The position numbers were made by a program, and so were the translations under genes. The notes beneath the pieces are model-generated. The model worked only from the letters and a program-made list of their open reading frames with translations, was not told the DNA's origin and made no database searches. Shown here one piece after another: positions 1-9,259 of a stretch of DNA of 64,000 nt. How positions within the stretch are numbered: the first letter of the stretch is position 1; each line of letters starts with the position of its first letter. Source of the stretch: Pseudomonas helleri. Lineage in GTDB: Bacteria; Pseudomonadota; Gammaproteobacteria; Pseudomonadales; Pseudomonadaceae. The DNA is taken from the NCBI RefSeq assembly GCF_001043025.1, contig NZ_JYLD01000020.1, forward strand, positions 1 to 64,000. Direction: 5' to 3'.

Positions 1-1
1 C

Positions 2-109
2 GATTACATCGAGATGTTTTACAACCCAAAACGACGCCACAGTTTCAACAATCAGCTGTCACCGGTAGAGTTTGAAAAGCGTTACGCAGCGAGCCTGGAG
101 AGTGTCTAG
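2..109 (+). mobile_element. IS3-family transposase, C-terminal end (partial)
   Basis: The reading frame open from the window edge gives 35 codons ending in TAG at 107-109. It contains YNPKRRH followed by LSPVEFEKRY, the typical C-terminal end of the IS3-family OrfB integrase (DDE transposase), just after the catalytic core. Only the tail is inside the window, so completeness and the exact IS name cannot be judged. The element end lies just downstream and abuts a toxin gene fragment, so the IS has inserted into that gene. The same reading frame continues beyond the TAG into the toxin fragment. Confidence 0.85.
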
Positions 110-127
110 GAAACCCGGGGCGATTCA
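102..127 (+). repeat. Putative right terminal inverted repeat of the IS3-family element
   Basis: The sequence running from the transposase stop codon through AAACCCGGGGCGATTCA resembles the right end of IS3-family elements from Pseudomonas, whose tips read TGAA(C/T)CGCCCCGGGTTT on the other strand. The toxin reading frame resumes immediately after it. The left end and the target duplication are outside the window, so the boundary at 127 is inferred. Confidence 0.6.
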
Positions 128-1555
128 CTGGCTGTTGATAACCTTATTCAATTTGGTAACACCTTGCTGTCGCTGCTTGAGCGTAAAGAGCAGACAGAAC
201 AGATAGCGCTGCAATATGCACACGCATGGGACCTGAGCTCCGTAGCGGTTGAACAGCAGACTCAAATGTTGCTCGTTGATGAAAGAAGTCTGTCGGCCTT
301 GCGCTCCGGGCGCAAGGTTGTCGAAGCTCGCGCCCAGTACTTTGAAAAACAATTGCGGGAAGGTATCAGCCCTGGAGAATACCGCGCCGGTCAAGAGTAC
401 CGGGACAGTGCAACACTGGAATTAGTCGCCTACGGCGCTCAGGCGCTTGGCGGTTTGATCATGATGGCACCAAACATTTTTGGGTTGGCTAATGGCGGCG
501 CGAGACTGGAAGGCATTATGCATGCAACACAGGCAACGGCTCAGGGTTTAGCCCATACAAAACGCTCTAGCGCATTTCAGCTTGAACGGACTGAACAATT
601 TAACCGCCGCAACCAGGAGTGGAGTTACGCACTGGAGCAAGCCCAGCTTGAGCTCAGTCAAATTGATGCTCAGCTTGAAACGCATACTGAACAAACCAGA
701 GTCTCGCGCCTGCAACTCAGACATACGGAGACGGCGCTGGCGCAAGCTAAAACGACGTATGAAACGCTGAGCAAACACTTCTGCAACGTTCAGCTCTATA
801 AGTGGCTCAACGGCCAACTGTCGACATTCTACTATCACGCTTATGACATGGCCCATTCACTGTGTATGGTCGCTCAAGCCTGCTGGCAATATGAACAGGC
901 AAACTGGAACCGGACTTTTATTCATAACACCCTGTGGAACAATCAATATCGAGGTCTGACGGCGGGCGAGTCACTTAAGCTCAATCTGCTGCAAATGAGC
1001 ACTGCCTACCTGCAGCACAACCAGCGGGCGCTGGAAATCAGTAAAACCATTTCACTGCGCCAACTGCACCGCAAAGACAGCGGTGCGACGCTGAATCAAG
1101 AGTGGAGCGCACTTAAGACTGATCTGCTGGTCAACGGCACCGTAGACTTTGAACTCACTCAAGCACTGTTTGATGCTGACTATCCAGGGCACTATCTGCG
1201 CCGAATCAAAAGCATCAGTGTGTCGCTTCCGGCAACACTGGGGCCTTATGAGAACATCAGGGCCACCCTGACCCAGACTTACAACAAGATCCAGTTTTCC
1301 GAAGCGCCAGACAGCATCAAGGAAAACCTGCACGTGCACGAAGAAATAGCCCTTTCGACCGGCCTGAATGACAGTGGTCTGTTTACTCTCAATTTCGATC
1401 ATGACGAGCGTTACCTGCCCTTTGAATACACTGGCGCGGTGTCTCGCTGGCAACTGGCATTTCCCAACCCTAAAGATCAGGCCACCCTGCTGGACTCGTT
1501 GACCGACATTATTGTGCACGTGCGCTACACCGCCATAACTGGAGGTAGAGCATGA
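128..1555 (+). pseudogene. Tc toxin A subunit (TcA/TcdA-like), C-terminal fragment truncated by IS
   Basis: The open frame after the IS end encodes about 475 residues that look like the C-terminal part of a Tc toxin A subunit, the pentameric pore-forming and receptor-binding component. Supporting signs are NLIQFGNTLL at the start, a long Gln/Glu-rich helical stretch in the middle (alpha-helical shaft), and the terminal block LNFDHDERYLPFE, a hallmark of TcA C-termini. Full TcA proteins exceed 1000 and often 2000 residues, so most of the gene is missing here; the rest may lie beyond the IS, outside the window. The first usable start codon is TTG at 164, but no convincing ribosome site precedes it. 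The stop overlaps the TcB start as ATGA, so the two genes were originally translationally coupled. I call it a disrupted gene; whether a fragment is still translated is unknown. Confidence 0.85.
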
Positions 1556-4500
1556 CCGGCCAAACAGATACTTACGAGGTGCTCACCCCGGCTCTGCCCA
1601 AGGGCGGAGGGGCCATCCAGAGCATCGGTACCGGTTGGGGCGCTGTTGGCATGACCGGGCAGGCATCGTTTGACATACCGCTGCCGCTGTCACCCGGTCG
1701 CGCTTTCGCCCCATCACTGAGCCTCAGTTACCGTAGCACGCTAGGCAATGGCCCTTTCGGTATGGGCTGGGGTTTATCGGTCGGGGCCATTGTTCGTAAT
1801 ACCCTCAAGGGCGTACCGTCCTACACCGAGCAGGATGGTTTTGTCAGCGCTGGGGGTGAGGAAATGTTCGCTCAGCGAACCGCACAAGGGGCGCTCATCT
1901 CCAGCACCGTCAGTGAGTACAACGGTGTAGAACTCAGCGCGCCACACACTGTGGTGCGTTATTTTCCGCGTATCGAAAGCACTTTTGACCGCATCGAGCA
2001 TTGGTCAACCAGCGCAGACAAGCCGGGTTTTTGGTTGGTTCAGAGTGGCGATGGAAACATCCATTTTTTTGGCAAAACCCAAGCGGCGCGCTGTGCAGAT
2101 CCCGATGCGCCTGAGCATGTCGCGCAATGGCTGCTTGAAGAAAGTTTGAGCCCCCACGGCGAACATATTTACTACGACTACAAAAGCGAGCCGGCCGCCC
2201 AAGACACCAGCCACCCCCATGACTATCGGGCGCAGCGTTATCTGGTACGTGTTTGCTATGCCAATCTCAAGGCACTGAAGAATCTCGTGTTGTGGAATAG
2301 CCATGCTCCGACCGACATACAGTGGCACTTTCAGCTGGTACTGGACTATGGAGAACGAGCAATCGGGCTGACCGAAAAACCCCCTTACACTGAACAAAAA
2401 CCCTGGTTGCAGCGTCAGGATCCGTTCTTCAATTACACCTACGGTTTTGAGCTCGGCACACAAAGGTTGTGTCAGCAAATCCTGATGTTCCATTACTTTC
2501 CCGACGAGCCGCAGATGGGTACGGCTCCAGTGCTGGTCCGGCGCCTGGTGTTGCAATACCAGCTCACTGAAACGGGCTGCAACTTGCTGCATTGGGTGCA
2601 AAACCAGGCCTATGACGCATCAGACAGCACGGGTGAATGGCCACCGCTGAGGTTGAGGTACAGCACCTTTGTGTTGAAAACCGAACCTGAAAACTACCGG
2701 CCTTTCGACGCTTTGCAGGTACCCCTAAGTCAGACAGGCTACCAGCTAGTGGATTTATACAACGATGGCTTGCCGGGGGTGCTCAGCCGCTCCGACCATA
2801 ACTGGACCTACCAGGAACCGCTTAGAGCATCGCCGTCAGAGGGCAAGGACGCGGTATTCTATGGCCCGGCGCAAGTTTTGCCTCGTGTGCCTGTTGCGGA
2901 CTCGAGCCAACCCACCCTGCAAGCACTGAGCGATCTGAACGGCGATGGTCAACTGGATTGGGTGCTCGCACAGCCCGGCATGAGCGGCTTTTTCACCCTT
3001 AATGGCGACAGAAGCTGGTCAGGTTTTACCCCGTTCGCAGCACTGCCCCAAGAGTTTTTTCACCCCGCGGGCCAACTGGCCGATTTGATGGGTAATGGTA
3101 TCCAGGACCTTGCCCTGATCGGTAGCCAAAGTGTTCGCCTGTATATCAATCAGGGCACCACGGGGTTTACCGCACCCCAGCAGATAGACCATGAGCCCGA
3201 TACCGACGCACTGCCCCAACCCGGTAACTCAGCCAGCGAATTGGTCGCATTCAGTGATGTGCTGGGCAGTGGTCAGCAGCATCTGATCCGTATTCGCCAT
3301 GACCAGATCACCTGCTGGCCAAACCTGGGACGTGGGCGCTTCGGTAAAAGTTTTGTGTTCGCCAACCTGCCTTTCAGTTACGCGGCGTTCGATCCTTCGC
3401 GGGTTCTGCTGGCTGACCTGGATGGTTCCGGGGCGGTCGATCTGTTGTATCTGGAGGCAGATCACGTGCAGATTTTCATGAACCGTTTTGGTAATGGCCT
3501 GCAATCGTCACCCACCCTTTTAAAATGGCCTGAAGGCGTGCGTCATGACCGCTTCTGCCAAGTCAGTACTGCCGATTTGAAGGGCATTGGTTGCTCCAGC
3601 CTGGTGTTGACGACGACGCATCCCACCCCCCGTCATTGGCGCTATGACTTTGTCAGTCGTAAGCCCTACCTGCTGACCGGCGCCACCAACAATATGGGTG
3701 CGACGGCAACCCTGAACTATCGCAGTAGCGCTCAGGAATGGCTGGATGAAAAACAAGAACGTCAGGCAGCCAACAAACCCCTGGTCAGCGGTTTGCCATT
3801 CCCGTTACATCTGGTCAGCCAGCAGCAGCAACAAGACGTGATCAGCGGCAACCGGATGATCCAGCAGTTCCAGTACCGGGAAGGGTTTTATGACAGTCGG
3901 GAACGCTCGTTCCAGGGATACGGTTTATTGCTCGAAACTGACACGCCCACCCTGCTCGGTGAGCCTTCAGGTACCGAACACAGCGATGCACTACTAAAAA
4001 AGTCGTGGTTTCACACCGGCAAACACATCGACATGCCACTCACTGGTTACTACGACAAGGACAAAAATGCCAAGAGCCCAGGTTTAACGTTGCTCAGCCG
4101 TCTGGACACCGACAGCCTTCAAGACACACTGGTCACCACTCGCTCGGATTCGATGGTCCGGGAGATGAAAAAGGCCCTCAGCGGCTCGGCGCTGCGCGAG
4201 GAGATCTACGCCGCCAATGATCCAGCGGAATCCGCTGTGCCCTACTTTGTTAATCAGCAACGCTACATGGTCCGCATGCTGGAGCCCTCAGGGTGCATGT
4301 TGCTGGCGATTGAGTCGACTGCCTGGCGCTATGAGCGCGAGCCGCTTGACCCGGCCTGCAGTCATACCCTTAACCTGCGTGTAGACGCGTACGGTAGCCT
4401 GGAACACGGTGTGGCAATCAATTACGCGCGGCGTAAACTCCCGACCGACACGCCGCCGTTCACCGACACACATCAGCAAACATGGTGGCGCGATACCCAC

Positions 4501-5916
4501 GACTCAGCGCAACAGGCCTACTACCTGACAGAAGCCCGCGCCCAGGCCATTCACTTGGTCGAGCCTCAATGCTGGCGTCTGGGCTTGCCCTATCGTCAGC
4601 GCAGCAATGCATTAGTGTTGCCTAAAGGCAAAGGCGCAAACACCCTGGACGACGGACGCATCAGCTACGAGCACTTCATCTCGGACAACGCTGACAGCCC
4701 TCTAGGCGTCAATGCCGTGCGCGTGCTGGCGGGGATGTCCGAGCACTATTACTGCCTTGCTCAAAGTTCTACCCCCCTGCCTGCAGGCCAGGCCTCTATT
4801 CAAGCGCTGGGGCATCACAGCGAACACGCGGAGCTGGATGAACAGGCATTGGCCGTGTATGACGACGTACCACGCATGCCCGGAGCCGAACCTTTCGACC
4901 TGAAAAAGGCGCTGACCGAGGCCCACTACACCCCGATGACTCTGTTTCTGCCAGATCCAGAGCCAGACCTGTCTGAAAAACCCGCCAAAACCACGTTATG
5001 GGCAATCAAACAAGGCTTTGCGATTTATAGTGGTCTTGCCGATTTTTACCGGGCCAATCGTTTTCGCGCCACAGAAGATCATGGGGTCACTGTGGTTGAA
5101 CATGATCGCTACCACTGCCTGGTCACCTCTGTTAAAACCCCGGATGGCTGCACAACCCAGGCTAAACATGACTATCGCTGCCTGCTACCAATAAAGATCA
5201 CCGACCCTCAAAACAACGTGCAAGAGGCCAGCTATAACGCATTTGGTCAGTTGCTGGTCACCAGCTTCTACGGCGAAGAAGACGGCAAGCCCGTGGGGTT
5301 TGACCCCTTGGATAAATATGCCCGCCCCAAAGATGACAGCCCAAAAGCCGCCATTGCCGATCCAGGCAGCGCTTTGCAGAAAGCTGCCAGTGCCTGTTTC
5401 TATCACCCCTTCAGTTGGATGAACAACCGTGAACCCGTGCATGTTGCGGTGCTGCAGGCCGACCGCTACCCCACCAGTGCGGACAGTGCTGATCTGATCA
5501 TCCGTATCAGCCTGGCGTGCAGCGACGGATTCGGTCGGGTTCTGCAAAACAAACAACTGACCGTGCCTGGGCCTGCTTATCAAGTCGACAAGAACGGGGC
5601 TCTGACACTGGACAGCAGCGAAAAACCGGTAAGCAGTCACAGCGACAAGCGTTGGCGAATCAGCGGCCGGGTCGAATACAACAACAAAGGTCAGGCAATC
5701 CGTCAGTACCAACCGTACTTTGCTGATCAATACCGCTACCTGAATGACACGTCACTGCGCGCAAACGGCTACTGCGACCAACTCTTCTACGACCCATTAG
5801 GGCGCGTAATCAAGACTCTGCATGCCAACGGTGATTTCAGCCGCCAGACCTATTGCACCTGGTACACCATCAGCGAAGACGAAAACGATACGCACGAGCC
5901 AGATTCAAACAGTTAG
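1552..5916 (+). CDS. Tc toxin B subunit (TcdB/TcaC-like)
   Basis: This 1454-residue protein is a TcB component, which with TcC forms the hollow cocoon that holds the toxic enzyme before injection through TcA. The N-terminus (about residues 15-340) is an SpvB-type domain beginning ALPKGGGAIQSIG. Repeated FG-GAP/VCBS-like Asp motifs follow, such as DLNGDGQLDW near 463 and DLDGSGAVDLL near 622, forming the beta-propeller. The TcdB middle regions come next, and the C-terminal quarter has Rhs/YD character (FYDPLGRVIKTLHANGDFS near the end). Length matches the family (about 1450-1500). The start ATG overlaps the TcA fragment's stop and has GGAGG upstream. No frameshift is seen, so this subunit appears intact although its TcA partner is broken. 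Production now may depend on transcription from the IS or an internal promoter, which I cannot identify. Confidence 0.93.
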   Translation: MTGQTDTYEVLTPALPKGGGAIQSIGTGWGAVGMTGQASFDIPLPLSPGRAFAPSLSLSYRSTLGNGPFGMGWGLSVGAIVRNTLKGVPSYTEQDGFVSAGGEEMFAQRTAQGALISSTVSEYNGVELSAPHTVVRYFPRIESTFDRIEHWSTSADKPGFWLVQSGDGNIHFFGKTQAARCADPDAPEHVAQWLLEESLSPHGEHIYYDYKSEPAAQDTSHPHDYRAQRYLVRVCYANLKALKNLVLWNSHAPTDIQWHFQLVLDYGERAIGLTEKPPYTEQKPWLQRQDPFFNYTYGFELGTQRLCQQILMFHYFPDEPQMGTAPVLVRRLVLQYQLTETGCNLLHWVQNQAYDASDSTGEWPPLRLRYSTFVLKTEPENYRPFDALQVPLSQTGYQLVDLYNDGLPGVLSRSDHNWTYQEPLRASPSEGKDAVFYGPAQVLPRVPVADSSQPTLQALSDLNGDGQLDWVLAQPGMSGFFTLNGDRSWSGFTPFAALPQEFFHPAGQLADLMGNGIQDLALIGSQSVRLYINQGTTGFTAPQQIDHEPDTDALPQPGNSASELVAFSDVLGSGQQHLIRIRHDQITCWPNLGRGRFGKSFVFANLPFSYAAFDPSRVLLADLDGSGAVDLLYLEADHVQIFMNRFGNGLQSSPTLLKWPEGVRHDRFCQVSTADLKGIGCSSLVLTTTHPTPRHWRYDFVSRKPYLLTGATNNMGATATLNYRSSAQEWLDEKQERQAANKPLVSGLPFPLHLVSQQQQQDVISGNRMIQQFQYREGFYDSRERSFQGYGLLLETDTPTLLGEPSGTEHSDALLKKSWFHTGKHIDMPLTGYYDKDKNAKSPGLTLLSRLDTDSLQDTLVTTRSDSMVREMKKALSGSALREEIYAANDPAESAVPYFVNQQRYMVRMLEPSGCMLLAIESTAWRYEREPLDPACSHTLNLRVDAYGSLEHGVAINYARRKLPTDTPPFTDTHQQTWWRDTHDSAQQAYYLTEARAQAIHLVEPQCWRLGLPYRQRSNALVLPKGKGANTLDDGRISYEHFISDNADSPLGVNAVRVLAGMSEHYYCLAQSSTPLPAGQASIQALGHHSEHAELDEQALAVYDDVPRMPGAEPFDLKKALTEAHYTPMTLFLPDPEPDLSEKPAKTTLWAIKQGFAIYSGLADFYRANRFRATEDHGVTVVEHDRYHCLVTSVKTPDGCTTQAKHDYRCLLPIKITDPQNNVQEASYNAFGQLLVTSFYGEEDGKPVGFDPLDKYARPKDDSPKAAIADPGSALQKAASACFYHPFSWMNNREPVHVAVLQADRYPTSADSADLIIRISLACSDGFGRVLQNKQLTVPGPAYQVDKNGALTLDSSEKPVSSHSDKRWRISGRVEYNNKGQAIRQYQPYFADQYRYLNDTSLRANGYCDQLFYDPLGRVIKTLHANGDFSRQTYCTWYTISEDENDTHEPDSNS

Positions 5917-5921
5917 GTGAG

Positions 5922-5960
5922 CTGCCGTCGTACTGGGTGAACCCCAGTGCGACGTGGCAG
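5922..5960. terminator. Hairpin between convergent TcB and TcC genes
   Basis: The arms CTGCCGTCGTACTGGG and CCCAGTGCGACGTGGCAG are nearly complementary around a short loop and sit in the 65-bp gap between the two stop codons. There is no clear T-run on either side, so it is a probable bidirectional stop structure rather than a textbook intrinsic terminator. Confidence 0.55.
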
Positions 5961-5981
5961 CGGATTATACCGCTCGGTTCA

Positions 5982-8888
5982 TTAGCGCCGATGGGGATCG
6001 CGGACACCGACTGCCCGGTAATTACGGCCGCCTGTGTGCTCAAACATCAATCGTAAAGCGCCTCGCCTGGTTGATCCCGGATGACCATGTAAATCTACAG
6101 ACCACAGTCCGTCATTATGACGATGCCAGTTAACCGCTGGAAAACGCCCCTCTTGCAAATGACCCAGGGCAATACCAATGCTTCTTCCTGCAGCGCCCCC
6201 CATTAAATGCGTTATCTGTGACTCGTCAATAATCAAGCGGGGCTCAGACGCTGCGGTCTCTTGCGAAGTGCTTTCACCGGAGGGTGCTGGCTGCTGTCTA
6301 TTACCCAGTTTTTTTCTGGCCAGATGAGTAGCCGCTTGAGTTTCAAACTGGCTGACACTGCCCTGAGCGGATGAGGGACGAGATGCTGGTGGCGCTGAAG
6401 TGCTTGCACGCTCCGAATCTCGAAGCTGAATAGTCCTGAATCCCATTCGCCTTAATTCACTTGGCGCAGGATCGCGCGCTCTATCACGCGCCTGTAGATT
6501 TTGCCTCGCCAGCGCGGAGCCAATATACGCATAGATACCTTCGTTATCCGGAGGACTGTAAACGACAGCAAGCCCTTCCCCTTGGTAACCCACACGATGG
6601 GTATAGATGAAATTAACCAGCCTGTTTGTCTCTTCTCTGCTCAACCCCCTTCGTTGTGCAGACTCCAGGAGGGTATCAGCGACCAATTGGGCGTATCTCT
6701 CCTCGCCTGTAACCGTGGGTTGCGATTGCTCAACTGTGCCACCCGCGCGCCAACTCATTAAACCTAACGCAAAACCCACCACAGCACCGACCATCGCGCC
6801 CTCTCGTGGATAGCCTGATGCCCAGCCCAAGGCATACCCGGCAAGGGTCAACACGCCTGTAATTATTATTCTTCCTATAGCTTGACTGGACAAAAGCCCC
6901 ATAGCGTCAGTGAGGGTGACGGGGTTATTACCAACTATTGCATACAGGTTAAGGCTGTCTACATCGCCTGCGGGGTCGGGACTGATCCAGCGCATCAGCC
7001 AAGGCGCGTAATACCGGTATCCGTAGTAGTAGAGCCCGGTTGCATCACGTTCTTTACCGGAGTAACGCACCGTCTTGAACCTGGCCTCGACCTGACTTTT
7101 CGCAGCCCACCAGGCTGTACCGCCAAACGGGTAATAGCCTTCTTGGCTCAGCAAGGCCGCCTGCTCGTCGAGTTCAAGGGTACTGCTGGCTGTCGCGTCC
7201 ACAAGGCTGAAACGCAGTTGCTCGTCTGCAACCTCCGCAGGGCGGTGGTGTTCCCACACCAACGCCCTGACGCGTGTGAATCCGGCCTCAATCGACAGCA
7301 CATTGAACGACTCGCCTGTGGCGTCATTACTGTGCAACTCAAGGCCTGGCAAATAGCGCACTTGCTCAACGTGCTGGCGGTTTTTAGCCAGGCTTGAGCG
7401 CCTCTTGAATACCCGCAGGCCTGCACCATCATAGCCATAGGTTTCGTCGTCACTGCTCCCCTGCTCACGAACCACTTGCGTGACCCGCTGCAGTTGGTTG
7501 CGCGCATTCCAGCTCATGGCCTGGCCGCGCATGAGCAATTGCTGGTTGCCGTTTTTATCAAACCCCTTGAGCGGATCAGCGTCCGAATCGAAATCATTGA
7601 GTACGCCGTGATTACTGTGCGCGGCGGTGTTGATGCGCTGGGTGTACCCCTGGCCGCTGGAGGGCACGTGCTGCATCTGCACAAGATTGCCGCCCTCGTT
7701 GTACTGATAGTGGCGGGTGTAGTTACGCATCAGGCTGCTATCGGTTGAACCAAACTGCGCCAGGGCCGGTAACGCCGGACCTATCGCATGATGCGCATTT
7801 TCGCGACCTGTCGCCTTGATCAACTGGTATAACGTGTCGTATTCAAAGCTGGCGGTGGCCTCGATTTTCGTATTGCTGGCCCACGTCGTGGGTTGCGCCG
7901 CATCACGGATACTGAGCACATTACCGACGCGGTCATAGGTGTAGGTCAGATCTTGCACAATGGCCTGAGTATTTCCCGTTTTGCGCGCTGTTAGCCTCAG
8001 CAAACGCCCATCGTGGGGCCTGTAGGTGGCTAGCGTCTGCACATTGTTGCCCGCACGCTCTGACTCAACCTGGCCCTGTGCGTTATAGGTGCGCAAGTCG
8101 AACAACCGCTTGCGCGTGCCGCTGCTGAACACCAATGAGGCCCCGGTAAGCTCGCCCTCAGGCCCGTATAACGATTGCTGGCGATTACCCTTGGCATCCG
8201 TTTGCTCCACAAGACCACCCAACGCATCGTAGCGCCACGCACTGGTATGACATTCAGTCTCCAGTTGCGCCTTGCGCACATCGAGCTGCGCAGACCAGTC
8301 AAGCGCTTCCTCTGCCCGTAAAAACAGGCGGCCTTGCTGGGCAATGGCTCCCGATAACGCGTATTGCTCGTACAACACGCTACCGGCAGGATCATCGTGA
8401 CGAATCAGTCGGCCACACTGGTTGCGCGCTGCATGCCGGATGTTCATGGCGCCGTATTCCAACCGCTCGGTGCAACGCTCGCGCGTGTCATCGTCGGCCT
8501 GTTCATACACGGCAACCGGCCTGAGAACAGCGTCAAATTCATAACGCTGCAGTGAGCCACGTGCATCCCAGACCGATAACAACTGACCCGCAATACCGCT
8601 CAATGCAATACGCCACCCGGCATCGATACTGTGGCTGCGCAAGATGCGCCCGCTCAAACTGTGCCGAAGGCGCTGATTGGCTTGCACCGCAGGGTCTGTC
8701 TTATGCAGGCGGTGCAAACGCGCATCCCACTGCTGTTGCAACTGGCCGCCGGCGCTAAACGTTTGTCTATGCACGCGCGCTTGGGGCTCATCCTGGGCTT
8801 GGGCGCGATAATAAGCCACCGTGCGCAGGGTTAAACCTCTGGGATCAAAGGCTGTCAATGACGGTGTGTGCTGATGTAACGAAGACAT
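5982..8888 (-). CDS. Tc toxin C subunit (TccC-like RHS protein) with unrecognised C-terminal toxin domain
   Basis: This 968-residue protein is a TcC component: the conserved N-terminal two thirds complete the TcB-TcC cocoon and a variable C-terminus is the toxic cargo. YD-type repeats run from about 60 to 560. The RHS core follows with SGKERDATGLYYYGYRYYAP (about 615-635), then LNLYAIVGNNP and DAMGLL at 661-666, where TcC proteins self-cleave. The usual DPxG is DAMG here. Downstream are a glycine-rich hydrophobic segment (about 667-713), a block with LLESAQRRGLSREETNRL (about 735-755), a Ser/Ala/Gln-rich linker, and a basic C-terminal block with HRHNDGLWSVDLHGHPG. I do not recognise a known enzyme fold in this cargo. 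The gene is convergent to TcB, whereas TcB and TcC genes are usually collinear. An AGG precedes the ATG by about nine bases. The cargo identity is open; the TcC assignment is firm. Confidence 0.92.
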   Translation of the reverse strand: MSSLHQHTPSLTAFDPRGLTLRTVAYYRAQAQDEPQARVHRQTFSAGGQLQQQWDARLHRLHKTDPAVQANQRLRHSLSGRILRSHSIDAGWRIALSGIAGQLLSVWDARGSLQRYEFDAVLRPVAVYEQADDDTRERCTERLEYGAMNIRHAARNQCGRLIRHDDPAGSVLYEQYALSGAIAQQGRLFLRAEEALDWSAQLDVRKAQLETECHTSAWRYDALGGLVEQTDAKGNRQQSLYGPEGELTGASLVFSSGTRKRLFDLRTYNAQGQVESERAGNNVQTLATYRPHDGRLLRLTARKTGNTQAIVQDLTYTYDRVGNVLSIRDAAQPTTWASNTKIEATASFEYDTLYQLIKATGRENAHHAIGPALPALAQFGSTDSSLMRNYTRHYQYNEGGNLVQMQHVPSSGQGYTQRINTAAHSNHGVLNDFDSDADPLKGFDKNGNQQLLMRGQAMSWNARNQLQRVTQVVREQGSSDDETYGYDGAGLRVFKRRSSLAKNRQHVEQVRYLPGLELHSNDATGESFNVLSIEAGFTRVRALVWEHHRPAEVADEQLRFSLVDATASSTLELDEQAALLSQEGYYPFGGTAWWAAKSQVEARFKTVRYSGKERDATGLYYYGYRYYAPWLMRWISPDPAGDVDSLNLYAIVGNNPVTLTDAMGLLSSQAIGRIIITGVLTLAGYALGWASGYPREGAMVGAVVGFALGLMSWRAGGTVEQSQPTVTGEERYAQLVADTLLESAQRRGLSREETNRLVNFIYTHRVGYQGEGLAVVYSPPDNEGIYAYIGSALARQNLQARDRARDPAPSELRRMGFRTIQLRDSERASTSAPPASRPSSAQGSVSQFETQAATHLARKKLGNRQQPAPSGESTSQETAASEPRLIIDESQITHLMGGAAGRSIGIALGHLQEGRFPAVNWHRHNDGLWSVDLHGHPGSTRRGALRLMFEHTGGRNYRAVGVRDPHRR

Positions 8889-9259
8889 AAGAAATGACCT
8901 GTTTTACACAATGATGCAAAAAGCGTAGTGATCAGGTCATGTGCCAAGGTGGTCGTACAGCCAGCTTTATGTGTCTAAATGATTACGGTCATATTGGCTA
9001 CTGAGCCACGACCAAATGCACCGTGTTAAAGCCCTGCTGGCCTACAGCGAGCAATCCTCATTCCGCTAATGCAGCGGACTTTCACCCTGTTCCAATACGA
9101 ATTTAATTGATAGCTCACTCATAAAACGCGCAGGCTAGAGGGCTTGGATAAGCTTTGTATCATTCTGAATGATATTAACCTTCGCTGGGTTCGATTCGTG
9201 CCCCGGCGCGCGCGACAGCATTATCCCGCCCATCTCAATAGATTGGCGGACTCCCCCTC
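8889..9259. other. Intergenic region between tccC and mexE
   Basis: This 371-bp gap separates two divergent transcription units and must hold both promoters. It is AT-richer than its neighbours. The one clear structure is a 7-3-7 palindrome at 9158-9174. No LysR-type regulator gene (mexT) is adjacent. No convincing small ORF, RNA gene or repeat was seen. Confidence 0.6.
9158..9174. promoter_or_regulatory. Operator-like palindrome upstream of mexEF-oprN
   Basis: TATCATT and AATGATA form perfect 7-bp inverted arms around CTG, about 85 bp upstream of the mexE start. Symmetry and location suggest a regulator site. In P. aeruginosa the operon is activated by the LysR protein MexT, whose published site is a nod-box type motif; I do not assign this palindrome to MexT. 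The binding protein is unknown. Confidence 0.45.
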
